DNA of 64,000 bases from NCBI GenBank assembly GCA_036924285.1, contig JAYKYS010000011.1, positions 9,176,001 to 9,240,000 of the forward strand. The letters are read 5' to 3'. The position numbers and the translations under genes were made by a program. How positions within the stretch are numbered: position 1 is the stretch's first letter; each line of letters opens with the position of its first letter. The notes under the pieces are model-generated. The model was not told where the DNA came from and did no database searches. It saw only the letters and a program-made list of their open reading frames with translations. The DNA is from Asterella californica (taxonomy: Eukaryota > Streptophyta > Marchantiopsida > Marchantiales > Aytoniaceae). Shown piece after piece: positions 1 through 14,684 of this stretch.

Positions 1-653
1 ATGGTGGTGTATTATCGAAGGTTTATACTCTCGTTCTCACATAAAGCGTATGCTTTGACTGTATATCTGAAGAAGGTAGTAGATTACGTGTTGATTTTAG
101 GAGATGAAGAAGCTCTAGCCGCCTTTGAGGAACTGAAGAAAGCTCTTACTTCAGCTCCGATCTTGGTTAAGCCCGATTGAAATAAACAATTTATTCTATA
201 TACGGATGCTTCAAATATAGCAGTAGGATGTACTTTAAGTCAGTATGATGTTGAAGATAGAGATCATCCTATCGCATATGCTAGTCGACAAATGATCAAG
301 GCAGAGAGAAATTATTCTGTGACAGAGAGAGAAGGATTAGCAGTGATCTATGCTTTGAGAAAATTTCGACATTTCTCATAAGAGGCAAGTTCACTATTGT
401 TACAGATCATAAGGCATTGAAGTACATCTTCAATAAACCTATGGTCGAAGGACGATTAGCAAGGTGGAAGCTCTTATTGTCAGAGTACGACTATGAGATC
501 TGTGATCGACCAGGGAAGAAACACGCGAATGCAAATTTGTTATCTAGAGCTTACGATGGCGATGGAGAGGAGCCGGTGGATGACACCTTTCCTGACGAAG
601 ATTTGATGGTCTTGAGCAACTCTATTATCCCAATAGAATATCAAGAAATTTGA
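1..653 (+). pseudogene. Ty3/gypsy pol remnant: reverse transcriptase tail and RNase H
   Basis: Reading from base 1 gives the connection after the reverse transcriptase (YYRRFI, then AFEELKKALTSAPIL) and a Ty3-type RNase H with TDAS, HPIAYASR and EREGLAVIYAL. The frame is broken by a TGA at 178-180. It also shifts near 380, so that the end of the domain (TDHKALKYIF, then RLARWKLLLSEYDYEI) continues in another frame. RNase H removes the RNA template during reverse transcription. The part upstream (gag, protease, most of the reverse transcriptase) lies outside the window. Family assignment is by motif and is secure; the gene is not functional. Confidence 0.88.
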
Positions 654-686
654 GATTTTGTTACGGAAGGTGTCTATCCAGATGGG

Positions 687-1933
687 ATGCGGACCAGAGA
701 GAAGAAGGCATTGGTGAAACGAAGTCAACCTTACTCGGTGGTGGAAAGTGTGTTATTCCGTGAAGGAGTTGATGGGGTCCTGAGAAGAGCTGCGAGCAAG
801 GAGGAGTCTCTACAACTCATGGAAGAATTTCATGACGGTCTAGTATGTGGAGGACATTTCGTAGGCAAGTTGACGGCTCATAAGATACTCGACGCGAGAT
901 ATCACTGGAGAGGGATGTTTAGAGATTGCTTGACGTATTGTAAAACTTGTGATGTTTGTCAAGCTTTCGCTATCAAATCTAGTGTTTCCACTCCTCTTAG
1001 ATCTATTCCGGTTCTTGGACCTTTCGAGAAATGAGGAATAGATTTTGTTGGGCCTTTGAATCGCACCCCTCGCAACAATAAGTATATTGTTGTAGCCACA
1101 GATTATCTTACGAAGTGGATAGAAGCTAGACCTCTTGTAACTATTGGAGAAGTTGAGGTGGGTAGATTTCTGTACGAACGGATCATAACTAGGTTTGGAT
1201 GTCCTTTGGAGTTAGTTTCTGATAGGGGTCGAGAATTTGTGAGTGGTATGACTATTGCTATGTGCACTCACTTCTCCATTTCTCAGAGGGTTACTATTTC
1301 ATATAAACCTAGTTCAAACGGTTTGGTAGAGAGGACAAACTTTACCTTGTGTTAGCAAAAGATGTTGACATGGAAGGGGCCAAACACAACTGGGACAAGC
1401 GTCTTCATGCTGTTCTATGGGAGTATCGAACAACAATGAAGACGTCTACGGGATATTCACCTTTCAAGATGGTGTATGGGTTGGAATCCAGATTACCAAT
1501 CCAGTTCGACCTAACCACCTTTCAGACCTTACAAGCTGGATTGAAGAGAAAGGGTGGTCAAATAGCTGAGAAAGAGAGGAGAGAAACTTTGTTGGAGCTG
1601 GAGAAGAATAGAGACGATGCAGCTCAACGAATTGAGATGGCCCAGCTACAACAGAAGAAGAGCTACGACAAGCGCTTGGCGAAGAACAAAACGATGTTAC
1701 AGCCATTTCAAAAGGGTGAGTGGGTGATGCTATGGGATGCTATTAGACACAAGCGAGTTCAAAAGAAGTTCTTACGTCGATATTTTGGGCCTTTCATCAT
1801 CTCCAAAGTGTGGAGTAATAACACCTATGATCTTCAAGAGAGAAGTGGTATGTTCTTCGATCGAGTGAACCACGACAAGCTGAAGAAGTTTCATCAACGT
1901 GATACTTCACTCCGAGGACGGAGTGAAAATTAA
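687..1933 (+). pseudogene. Ty3/gypsy integrase, broken
   Basis: The integrase continues the pol remnant. A zinc-binding HHCC region is visible (HDGLVCGGHF, then CKTCDVCQAF). The catalytic core has the first Asp in ATDYLTKW, the second in SDRGREF and the Glu in GLVERTN. A TGA at 1033-1035 and a frame change near 1350 split it into three pieces. The last piece (1349-1933) holds the C-terminal part, with WEYRTTMKTSTGYSPF and then RRYFGPFIISKVWSNNTYDL. No chromodomain is seen after it. The reading ends at 1933, directly before a purine-rich tract, as expected for the 3' end of an LTR element. Confidence 0.88.
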
Positions 1934-1946
1934 GTCTGGGGGTAAA
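1934..1946 (+). other. Polypurine tract of the first Ty3/gypsy remnant
   Basis: The purine-rich stretch GTCTGGGGGTAAA follows the pol stop codon and directly precedes TGTCACG, the apparent start of the 3' LTR. This is the expected plus-strand primer position. Confidence 0.6.
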
Positions 1947-2707
1947 TGTCACGTCACAAGTATCCCATTATTTGTGTGCGTGTTTATATAAGTTTCATTA
2001 GATATGACTATCTTATAGATTACTCTAGTTCAAAGATCTAAATCTAGAGTGATCAAAACTAGCCATAACTAGCGGAGATAGTTATAATTAAGTTGAGGAA
2101 ACTATTAGAGGTTCCACTATGACACTATGTGACAAGTGCGGAGCTCTAAATATGCTTCTCAAAAGTATGTAACTTTGTTGACCATCGCTGATTGGATGCA
2201 TGATGAAAAGTCATGCACAAAGATCTAAAGATGCTCCTCAAAAGACGTATTAGTTTGTTGTTGTCTTCCAATTGGATAGGGTGGAAAGTTAACACTTTAC
2301 AAAAGCTAAAGTAGGAGAATCTCTTACTTTTGTAAAGTAGAACAAGTAATGTGTGTGTTATTCTTAAAGGCTTAGTAGCCTTTAGAAGTTTTACTAGTTT
2401 GGATTGCGCACTTACCATGAGGTAACGTACTTAATGAAAGTTACCACGGTAAGAAGTTGTAGAGTATATAAGGAGGAGTTGAGAAGGTGGAAGACACTCT
2501 CATTTTCCTGTCTATAAGTAAAGTGAGCATTGGAGACCTTGGGAGTCCTTGAGTACTATGTGATGCAATGTGGAGGACGGGGTTAGAACTTGTTTGCAGG
2601 AACGCTATTAGAGGGACTGATGTGACCATACGGGTTAGAGTGTTGAGTGAAGTGAGCATAGGTATGATAGAATCTTTGTAATTAAGGTGCACTTGTAATC
2701 CTAGTCA
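1947..2707 (+). repeat. Probable 3' LTR of the first Ty3/gypsy remnant
   Basis: The segment starts TGTCACG after the polypurine tract and has a TATATAA box at 2465-2471. The next Ty3 coding region begins just after a CTAGTCA that could be the LTR end. The right boundary is an estimate because the partner LTR is outside the window. The LTR abuts integrase sequence of a different element, which suggests insertion into that element's pol gene. Confidence 0.55.
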
Positions 2708-3154
2708 TCTGAGGTACTCTTGGGTGAGAGACAGGCCGGCTTACAGACCGGACCCTTCGAGATTTTTAAGAAGATTACACCTGTAAGTTATCACTTGAGT
2801 TTTCCCTCAAGCATGCAGGGGTATCACCCCATCATCCACATTTCAAACTTAAAGAAGTTTGTCCCAGATGATATGCAGATTCCAGGGAGGATCCAAAAGT
2901 GGACCCCTGTCCTGGAACACTTACCTATGCTCTCAGATATGCGAGTAAGGAGGATACTGGACCAGAGGTCCTTGCCTGGTCCCAGTACTGAGCCCGAAAG
3001 GGTGGAACTACTTGTTGAATGGGAAGGCCGAGGCATGGTAGCCCAGACATGGGTGACTCTGGTAGAGACCCCTTGGGTACTGATAGCCAGGCCATACCAA
3101 GTTTTTATCCGGGGAAGGGCCCCGCAAGTCGCCCGACCCGATGCCCCAGCCTGA
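2708..3154 (+). pseudogene. Integrase C-terminus and chromodomain-like tail of a second Ty3/gypsy element
   Basis: An open frame encodes a typical chromovirus integrase tail. It has a GPY/F-like module (TGPFEIFKKITPVSYHLSFP), the HP.IHISNLKKF segment, and then a chromodomain-like stretch from RVRRILDQR to ELLVEWEGRG and QTWVTLVE. Chromodomains direct chromovirus integration to particular chromatin. The N-terminal part is missing, apparently displaced by the neighbouring element. The segment is clearly more GC-rich than its surroundings. Confidence 0.8.
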
Positions 3155-3163
3155 GAGGAGGAG

Positions 3164-4921
3164 TGTAAGAGGATTGCGCGAGAGGCTTGGAGGGATCAGA
3201 GACCCCTGCACTGCATGAGGAGTCGCGATCCTGAATGCACATAGGTGTAGATTACCTCCTAAGGTCCAGCCGGCTATTACATGTCCACCTCAAGAGGGTA
3301 GGGAGGAGGAAAAATAAAGCCAGCTGGTCTAGCTGAGCTCGAGGTATACTACATGTACCCAATGCACTTAAAATCTTGTCTCGGGTAAGACTCTCCTGTC
3401 ACAGAAAGGATTGAGATCGAGTTGGGACCCCTGGAGAAAAACTCTTCGGTAGGAGGTCCAAGTGTGAGGTCACACCTTTTCATTTGTGTGGTAGTATGTC
3501 ATAAGGACCCTACATCATCCCCGCAGGTCCCCAACTCAGAAGCGGAAGAGGTAAGAAGGTCGAACCTCAGGATCCCATCGTCGTTTCATTTCAGGCCGGC
3601 TATGATTTAAACGGCTAAAAGGCTGCCTGGAGGTCCCGGGACGTGAACAGTCGGGTCACGGCTTAGGTAGGTCCAGGTCCGGGAAGTAGACGTAGGAAAT
3701 CATAAGGCCTTAAGGCCTCGAAGGCTATTTTGGACCAGGGGCACCTCTAAGCCACCCCGCAGCCAATCGGAGACGTCCACGTAGCCCGAAGTAGAGCCGA
3801 CAAGCAAGAATCAAGAAGGCCAGACCACGGACCCGCGTCCCTATGCATCCGTACAAGCCGAAGGTGGAGCGGCGCCGCATGACAGCAGCAGATAGGTCCG
3901 CGGAAGGCACACGCGTGAAGAAGAGGAGTAGAGTCACCGAAGGCCCGCTTCCCCATGAGGAGGGAACGGACGGAGGCGACGTGGCAGGACGGTGACCCGA
4001 CGGAGCAATCCCATTGGCCGAGAACCTCCCGGGGTGGCGACGACACACGTACCAGCGTGGTCATTCGCCTTCCCTCGAGGAGGGAAGCATGATTGGAAGG
4101 CTCGCCGAGCCCGCATCCCCACGTGCGAGTTCCCAGTCAATGAGAACTCGCGGAACCTGACCGTTACCCCCTCGCGAGCACTCTACTCAGCCCGCGTGGC
4201 AAGTTCTGGTTGGCCACGCCACTTTTGGATCGCGGACTCTACTTAGGAAGCGCGAAGGACGATCAGGCGAAGGAGCCACCTGCCAGGGTATAAAGACTGC
4301 CCATATGGCACTGTGCCAGAGACGACGCCGAGGCTGGAACGGGAAGCCGTATGCGAGAGAGTCATGTAGCTAGTATCCTCCGCGAAGTTAGGGACACCTC
4401 CGTTGCTGTGTGTATACACACGAGGTTTCCTTGAGGAAACCTCGTGTCCAAGCCGCAGGTGACAGTTTTAAGGTAGTCTCGAGAGGCGCAAGGGTATAGC
4501 TGCAGATTGGAGTCAGTAGGTCGATAGGTTAATGGATAGGAAGGTCATGCCGTGGCCCTAGTACTGTTTGGACCCTGTCCGAGATCGCCGCGCCTACCTT
4601 TGAGGGTACGCCGATGTGTATGAGCCAAATTGAGTAAAGGGGTCCGTGTCGTTGTCAAATTGGAGGGTCTGCGTGAGTTTGTGTGAGTGTGGGAGGAGTC
4701 ATGGACATGTGTGTTGCCTCGGTTCTCGAGTAAGGTGAAGGAGTGATCAGGAGGAGATTGTCTGAGTGGTTGTCTGGGTTCGGACGGATCGCCAGGAGTT
4801 AACGCCGCTGGGATTTTGATCAATTTTCGAATTTCCGCACCAAGATCTGCGCGGCCGAGCCTCTGATCCGAGAACCACGTCAGAGAGAAACAACACCAGA
4901 GCCAAGGTGCTGAGAGGACCA
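3164..4921 (+). repeat. Long GC-rich 3' LTR of the second Ty3/gypsy element
   Basis: The coding tail is followed by the purine tract GAGAGGAGGAG (3153-3163) and then TGTAAG, an LTR start. A TATAAA box lies at 4289-4294. The GC-rich composition ends sharply near 4921, at GAGGACCA, which I take as the LTR end, giving about 1.76 kb. Overlapping open frames at 3725-4246 are a by-product of the high GC content; none resembles a known protein. The boundaries are inferred from TG/CA ends and composition, because no second LTR is available for comparison. Confidence 0.55.
4418..4447 (+). other. Perfect 13-bp hairpin inside the GC-rich LTR
   Basis: ACACGAGGTTTCC, the loop TTGA and then GGAAACCTCGTGT form a perfect inverted repeat about 125 bases downstream of the TATA box. 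It would therefore lie near the 5' end of the element's transcript. Confidence 0.75.
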
Positions 4922-5698
4922 ACTATCTAAAAGGTTGTTGAAGCAATCTCTTCCATAGATAGCAAACCCATCTCGTCACATGATATCGATAATGATGTTT
5001 GCATACGTGCGAGAGATCTTGCCACACACTCAAAGGTCCTTGGTCTCAAGATGTAGTCAAGGAATCCATGACCCTCTTATCAAACTCTTTAAGACGTGAG
5101 ATGAAAATAAGAGATGGAGGTACTGTGCGAAATAAGTAACTAAGGCGACCTGTTATGGAAGAGAAAATGATACCAAAGGCTACATGGGGGTCCTCTAACC
5201 TAAGGAGGTCCTTCATATGCAAAACGTCTTCCGCTAAAGCAACATCTAAGAATAGAAAGACGAAGTCCTCTAATCCTATCGATACTCTTCTGAGGATATA
5301 TAAATCATCTTTAGATGTAACAAAGCTCTATGAGAATTGGAGGACGGAGCCGTGTTCATGAGCCGTTAGACCTTTTGGTTAAGTGTGTGTGAGCCTCGGG
5401 TGTGTGTTTGTGTGTGTGCAAATGTTGGTGTGGAAAAAAAGTCCTATTTTTCAAGACATCGAGAATCTTAAAAACTGGTAGTAAGCTACGCGCAAACGCA
5501 TAACAATATTTAAATGTGAGGTATGTTTTACCAATCCTTCTCTTCCTATGAAATCTGGACAAGAGCAATTGGGAAAAGAACAGATGTGTGCATAATAAAC
5601 ACTATCACAAGAAATTATTGCATACACTTCTATTGTTCCATTTCTCTACAGGTTTTGGAGTCTATGGTGATAACTAAAATGCTCACGTCTATCTTCCT
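4922..5698. other. No gene seen
   Basis: AT-richer sequence. It has short open frames without recognisable domains and a stretch near 5477-5508 that resembles 28248-28278. Confidence 0.5.
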
Positions 5699-6100
5699 CT
5701 ATTTTCTCCAACTTCTCAATATTCCTTTTAAAATAACACCATGAGTCATTTTTGTCTTAATCACACCTCTTCCAATGTTATCTTTCTTGTACATATCAAT
5801 GTATCGAACCACTCGTTTCCTCATCTCTTCTCTGGTGATCAAAGGAAAATCATCTAACCCGAATATATGTGTTGCCATGACGTTAAAAGACATTAGATTT
5901 CGTCAAACATCTTTCATCTCTGATCTTCATTTTCCTCCCAACTGCATATAAAGATGCAAAATTATCATGATCTTTCAAATAATTGACGATCTCGTCATAG
6001 TAAGAAGCATTCAAACATATTCTACTTCTCTTCGATAGCTCGACTTGTTTAAAAGTCATGTTTGCTTGCACGTTTCTCTCTGGATGAAGCATGTAACACT
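5699..6100 (-). pseudogene. Decayed copy of the Harbinger accessory (DNA-binding) gene
   Basis: Read on the minus strand, two frames together match the intact gene at 30900-31937. The first gives RSRICLNASYYDEIVNYLKD and NFASLYAVGRK. After a frame change near 5893 the second gives VMATHIFGL, then FPLITREEMRKR and YIDMYKK. The same order and spacing occur in the 30.9-kb protein (residues about 32-112). The rest of that gene is not found, so this is a partial, frameshifted relic of a related element. No terminal repeats could be assigned to it. Confidence 0.75.
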
Positions 6101-6301
6101 GATAACATTTTTAGTTCGATCAAATTGTGAATCAACACGATCACTCTGAACAACTCTATCTTCTTCAAAACTACAAATGGTGGATGTGGAACTCAATTTC
6201 AAACTCGCTTCACTACAACGAAACTTCAATGAGGCACAAAAAATTGTGGATGGAGCATTGATATCTAGACTTAATGCATTATCTTTAGTAACAGACACCA
6301 T

Positions 6302-8092
6302 TCAAAAACTAATGGCTAACTTTGCAACCCTCTTCTAAAAGCTACAATCATCAGATCTCGTATTTGTACAAAATTGATCGTAGAACTTCTTCCTATCCGG
6401 CGTTACAAATTTATGGCTAATATTCCTCCGTTCATAAGAGAATAGTTTTGCAAGCTTTGACATGCCCTATTAGATTTGAAACTGTTGACATTGTCCAAAT
6501 ATGTTAAGCAAATATTATAGCTAGGTGTAATAGAGATCTGATGGTTGGAACACGTGTTTTTCTTCGTATGAACGTTGTTCTTTGTTTGGTGCTCTTGGTA
6601 AATACTTCTTAAACATGGACTCTCATTCTAAACACGGAGGAATTAAGATACATTTTGCACCACGCGTTCCCAAAACTGAGATAAATTCATCTGCAGAACA
6701 AAACAAAACGCCTCCTCTATTGCTTTAATATATGAGCATGATCAAATAAAAATTCTATTTTTGACTAGCCTCTTTTGCAGGGAAAGGATTGACGAGTGAG
6801 GTGTTTGTTATATTTTGTTAAGGGGTTGAGAAAACTCCCAAGGCGAGACCAGTCGGTCTAGCTTGAGCTTGGTGAAACAATCTCTTAGTGAGTACATAAT
6901 TATGCAAGGAAGTCAAGTGAATAATTATAATAATTATTGTTTCCAATTGGAACTCACAGTTACCCGGAGTATAGCACAATGTCTTTCTTACAAGACAATT
7001 CTACAATTAAGAAAGAAGAAGAAAGAACGTTATCTATCTGATCATATTCGGAGACTTCAAGATGTGTGGAAATGAAATGAAAATTGAGATTGAATGTGTT
7101 ATATAATCATTTGTGTTATAGTTCCTTGTACGAGGATGACTTTAGGTTTCCAAGGATGAATGTAAAGTGATATAAAAAAGGGAAGAACAATGAGTTACAT
7201 ATGTCATGGAATTGTGAGGCTATGTGTTAGCAATTTATCTTGATATCTATATTCTTTTGTATCTTTTTTCTTGGTTTCACAGCGAATCTTTTCGTCATTT
7301 TCTCTTCTTAATCGTATCTAATGAGACAAAATATACTACACGGCAAAAGTTCCCTCTTCCATTTTGTTTTCCACATCTACGTATAGCTATTCTAATACAT
7401 AGAAAATAAAATGCATCCCAGTCACAGTGTATAATGGAAGAGAACAAACTGCAAAAGCACAAGAATATTCTGGTTGGTTTTGGTATTTTTCGCTATGTGT
7501 TGAGTGCGGTTGGTTTTCTCAATAATATTCTTGACATTATCACCCTGATTCAGAGTCGTGGTGGGGTTCCTACATCTAAGGAAGAGTTACGAAAGCAATC
7601 CGTAAGTGAAATGCTTGCATTGGCTCTCTAACAAGGAGCTACGCTTCGCAATTGAATTGCGGGGCTATTCTTTAATGATTTATCCGAATCACAATTCTTC
7701 TTCTTATTTTTTGGTTTTCACAACGACTATATTTTTGCTACAAGACAAAAAACTTTTTTTTCTTTTGTAGTTTTCACAATCGAGTTGCATCCTTGTGAGT
7801 TAAAAAAAGATTTAATTTATTAATCTTTTTGATTAGCTAACCCTTCTTGATGAAAAGGTTAGGTAAAAATTTGAACATCTCATCCAGTGAAAAGTGTTTA
7901 TTCACCTAGAAGAAAAAAAGAAGTCCCCTAGGAGCTGTAAGGAGTCCTTTGTTAGCACAAGAATCAAACATTTGTTGCTGAGTAGGATCTCAAATATTAC
8001 ATGTGCGAAAATATATTTAATGGGAGTTTCACTCACTTGATTATATAATTTCTTGCGTTGGAAGTACTCATTTTGCCCAGCGAATTCTTTTA
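6302..8092. other. No gene seen; one short structured repeat
   Basis: AT-rich sequence with short open frames only; the longest plausible one, at 7434-7631, shows no known motif. A hairpin-forming repeat at about 7808-7915 belongs to a small dispersed family described under findings. Confidence 0.5.
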
Positions 8093-8234
8093 CTAGCGAA
8101 TCGATTTGGTTTGACGATAATGAAGAGTGTAACTGTCATCATTTGACCGGTACGGTAGGTACTCATACCATGGATGGCCTCCCGCTTCACGCTCCACGCT
8201 CCACCGTCTGAGTCTGTTTGTCCCTCCTACTTGC

Positions 8235-8249
8235 GGGCGGGCGGGCGGG
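8235..8249 (+). promoter_or_regulatory. G-quadruplex motif upstream of ASB
   Basis: Four GGG runs separated by single C bases lie about 234 bases before the ASB start codon, in the presumed promoter or 5' UTR. I cannot place a TATA box or transcription start with confidence. Confidence 0.5.
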
Positions 8250-8482
8250 CAAGCACTCCTCCCCCTCCGTCCTGTCCGGGACGGAGTGAAGAGGGAGTGA
8301 AGTGGGACAGTGAAAGGAAGGACAGACGAAGAAGGATGCGAGACTAAATTAAGAGCTCCTAGCTCCTGGCGCGTCGAGACTCCAGAGTTCGCAGTTTGAT
8401 GCAGCGGCCGCGTCTTTCTTCGTTCCGGTACACGCTGGTCATCGTGAACTATCGATAGACACACAGAGAGAGAAAGAGCGGA

Positions 8483-10625
<2,143 letters not shown>

Positions 10626-13600
10626 TAGAGTTCTGACGGTTTTGGGGTTGCTTGGACCCTTTTCATATGTGTAGAGCCCGAGTGCTGTTAGTATCCACGA
10701 AGGTACAGTGCTTGCGGCGCACTCCTGTCAACTCATTAGTTTGGTTCAGGAACACCTTACACCCGAAGGTTGCCCCAAGAGCAGAAGCACAACTGGACAC
10801 AGAATTGGTGTGAGCCTGGCGCAAAGGACGCCTCTTACTGTTGTGGGGATATCGTCCTACAGCCGTGCGAATTTTTTTCCCCGGAAACTTTGTACATAGG
10901 GGGAGTAGTCAAGTTCTCTTGGTTACCAGTTGGTTTCCTTACGCAGCAGTCCCCCTCGGTGATACATGTTTTTGTCATCAGCGTTTTGTGGTTTGTATCC
11001 GACTTTGCCCACAGATGCTGAGCGAAACTCGGATATATAACAACAAAATGTATAAATGAATTTGAGCCGTGTAGAGCAAGATGGGTTTTCACGCGAATCC
11101 TGTGAACCTTTCTGGTCATGAGCGTAAGTTGGGTGTTCCTCGCACAACAGAATATGTGTAAGATACTGTATTTGATATGCTTGAGGATATTGCAGCGTTA
11201 CCACACACATGTCGCCCTTGTGTTCAAGAAATTTTGTCTCGCAATTCCTGCCTCTTGAACCATTCTCGATTAGTTTTGGTTAGTCCCATGACAAAACTAC
11301 TTCGCGATGCCTCTTTCTCATCCCCCACTGAGTTCCTGTCACCCAGTACTCCGGACTGCGGCTAAACGGGAGAACGCGAGGCCTGAAAGCCCGATAAAAG
11401 CACTTCATTATCCTTGCCCTCTCCTTCCCTATTCACTTCTCAGATTGAACATTCCAGATTTGGGGTGAACAAGTACTGAACAGAAAGGATGTCTCGGAAC
11501 TGAAGAGAAACTCCTGGACCGATAAGGCATGGATGAGTCGGAGAAGTCTTCAACTTCGGTCGGTCACTTCCCTACTCATCTACAGCCTAACCCTGTATGT
11601 TGGGTGGTGATGAAGTCAGAGAGCTGGTTGAGGTGCTCTGAGTGTATCTTTGTGGTAATTAGGTTTCTGAGTGTACACCTAATCAGTGCCTGTATGCATC
11701 AAGTGACCCTGTAGCAATATTCTACCTCTATTCTCTTTCTTTGTTTTATATCTTCGGCTTGCCTTATAGATCATTTCACTCGATAAATCGTTGCTCTTCA
11801 ACCCTTGCCATCGACTATCTTCACTTCTTACACTATCGTTCGGTTTAACTCCTGCTCTTTCAGTTCATCTCCAGCTCCTTCGGTGATGCACTTAATGTGG
11901 TTAGCATCAGTCACATTGCATTTTTCTCCGTTGCATTGCGACTCTGCAACCCACTCTATACAAAGGGGAACTTTAGCTGGAAGTGTGCATCTTGCTACAC
12001 ATTCCGATCAGCACAAACAATTCGTGAACTCCGCTTGACAGTTTAACACACACACTTTGCTACTTACTATGTACTTGGCCCCGTATATTTACCTCCGTAG
12101 TAGAGAGTGGTCCTCGTTAAAATCTGCCATTCTCGACGTATCACACTAATACTTCAACGACATCTGAGAGAGAAAAGAAAGAGATGTGTCTGCTTCGGAT
12201 AGTTTATCAGTCGAGAGTCTCCTAACCCAACCCAACATGGCAGGCTTGCTGTCTACGTAGTTACCAAGTGAGAGATAACGCAACGCAACGCAACGTGCTG
12301 TAGATTAATCTAGTGTCCGGAAGGAGAAGTATAATAAATGATTTATTACATCATATGGTGAGAAGAAAGGCCTTGTCAGTATTGTTCAGAAGAAGTGAAC
12401 CCGGGTACCAAGTTCACTTATCCTTCATTCTTTAGAACGTTTTTGATATGATTTTAACGCTATAGTTGATTCAACTTCCATTCATTTTCACCTCCATGTA
12501 TAATTCTTTGAAAGTTTGAACTTCCAAAACATATACACAAGTCTGGAGCTAGAAGCAATAAGTATAGTTGGTGGTGTCTACGGAATATGTTCAACCCTCT
12601 GAAACCGAAGCTCGTTGGTCTTCTTTAGAGGCGTTCTCCCTAAATTATTTCTCATCCTTCTTCTCACTGGTCGCCTGCACGATGAGATATACCGCTTTTA
12701 GTCCAATTATGTAATAGCTGGTGTCAAAGGCATTTTTTCATTTTGTTCCTACTCGTTTCGCTAGTTTGTTTTTTGCTGTCAGAGGTCAAAATTATTTAAT
12801 GAAACTATCGTGTTATCAGTTCATAAAAGTGATATAAAATGATCCGCAATCTAAACAAGTCGCTACGCATGCAATGGAATTGCAAGGGCTATGCGTTTGC
12901 AAGACCTCACAATCCTAGAAGGTGAAATCTGTGAAGGTGAATGTTAAAAATGAAATCCATCTCATCTCACGAGTCTTAGAAAGTGATATATGTGAAAGTG
13001 TAATTCTAGAGATGTGGATGAATGTTTAAAAATGATGAAAATTAATATAGTCTTTGAAACCCATGATAAAATGATCTTCGGAGATTGAAAGAAATAGTTT
13101 ATAAATTTATGTAACTCACAACGTGCATCTTTCAACATGTCTTGATATGATGATAGTAACATGTCTGCATCATTTATACAAATATATACTTGTGAAGCTT
13201 CGGATCATTTTGAGGATAGTGATTCTAAGAATTTTCAAATGTATAAAAATGTAGAAGTTGATGAGTCTTTGGACCGATTCGAAGATAGTCATAAGTTACA
13301 ACTGCAGAAAAGAACATTTAGAATATTGTGGAGGTTAGGAAAGATAATTTCAGACTGTGTTATTACATACATTTCAAAATTTATGGAAGTTAGGAAAAGA
13401 TACATAAATGACATTGTGTTAATTTGCAGTTTGTGTATGATGCAATTATTGTAAAAAAATATAAAGGAGTACATGATGTCATAATGGTTAAAATTAGCTT
13501 TAACTCGATACATATGAATTTGTATTGAATGGTTCGAATAATGAGCGTATTAAGAAAATAAATAGACTAATTTATTTAGCTACATGAGAATATAATAATA

Positions 13601-13960
13601 TATGATTATTTTTGAAATGAGAAAATATATAATGAAGATTTTGAGAGATGTTGTGAAGATTATGTACATTGGAGTATCAATAATATATAAGATATGCAAG
13701 AAGTGTATAGAATGATTTGAATCTTGAGGTCGTCTTGAGAGCAATGATGAATCGTAACTGCGAAACAAAACATTTGAAATATTATGGATGTTAAAATGAG
13801 CATGTTTATATTGTATTGAACAGTTGTGGATGCAAAGTCAATAGCTCATGACATGATGATGATTTACAATTTGTATAAAAATATGTTTTTTTCAAAAAAA
13901 TATAAAAGTGAATACCTTGTTTCGCAAGTGTTGAAAATCTCTTGAATCTGAAATATATGG
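10626..13960. other. ASB 3' flank and intergenic DNA, no gene seen
   Basis: The first few hundred bases presumably hold the ASB 3' UTR; the poly(A) site is not resolved. The rest has short overlapping open frames without motifs, a small ACGCA-type microsatellite near 12279-12297, and AT-rich sequence after 12.7 kb. Confidence 0.5.
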
Positions 13961-13969
13961 TCATGAACA

Positions 13970-14684
13970 TCACTCATATAGTTCGATTGATGAGTACACG
14001 AAGAAAAGAAGATTGGATTTATTTTTCACATAAATGAGAACAACATGTGATAGCTTTTTGTAGAGAATAAAAATAGGATCATGATCTGTCCAATAAGCAT
14101 ATGATGATGAAGAGAGATTTTTGTATTGAGGAATGTTAGTCCATATTTGATCTAGATTTGATCCGTATTTTGTGATTGGTTTTGTGAAAGTTGGAAAAAA
14201 GTTGAATGAAGTCATGAAAGATGCGAAAGATGCAGTTTGATGATCATCAATTTTGAGCAGATCGACATTGAAATCTCCTACGATTATCGTGGGATAATCC
14301 TTAGGTATGTTTTGAATAATGATAGTAAAATTGATCAAAAACTCATCGACATGCATACGAGGAGATTTGTATACAACTTGATGTGAATTGCACGACGAGT
14401 TAGAATGTTGAAATCTGCAGAAATTATTTCCATGTTATGAGTTCTAAAAATATTATGCGCCGAGAGTTGCATTGTGTTTCAATATGTTAGTAGCAAACCT
14501 CGACTTGTGTACGTCTGTATATATTGAAAGCGTTCGATGTCTTTATGAAATGTGGAACAGAACTAGGATTTTGTATAAATGTCTCACTGAAGCACAAAAT
14601 ATCAGATAGTTGTAAATTATGATCTGCTCGAACATGAAGGTGATGTTTTATTAATGATCTTGTGTTTAGAAATTGTATGAGCAT
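13970..14684 (-). pseudogene. Endonuclease/exonuclease/phosphatase domain at the Helentron C-terminus
   Basis: The domain follows the helicase. Its start is readable as QFLNTRSLIKHH, then LSDILCFSET. After a frame change near 14400 come the core IIVGDFNVDLL and the closing TDHDPIFI. These match the N, E, D-N and D-H catalytic motifs of apurinic-type endonucleases found in Helentrons and in LINEs. Its presence after the helicase is the main argument for a Helentron. It is frameshifted and not functional as it stands. Confidence 0.75.

Noticed and set aside
3725..4246. Several overlapping frames in a GC-rich stretch
   Set aside because: They lie in an LTR, overlap in several frames and on both strands, and show no domain.
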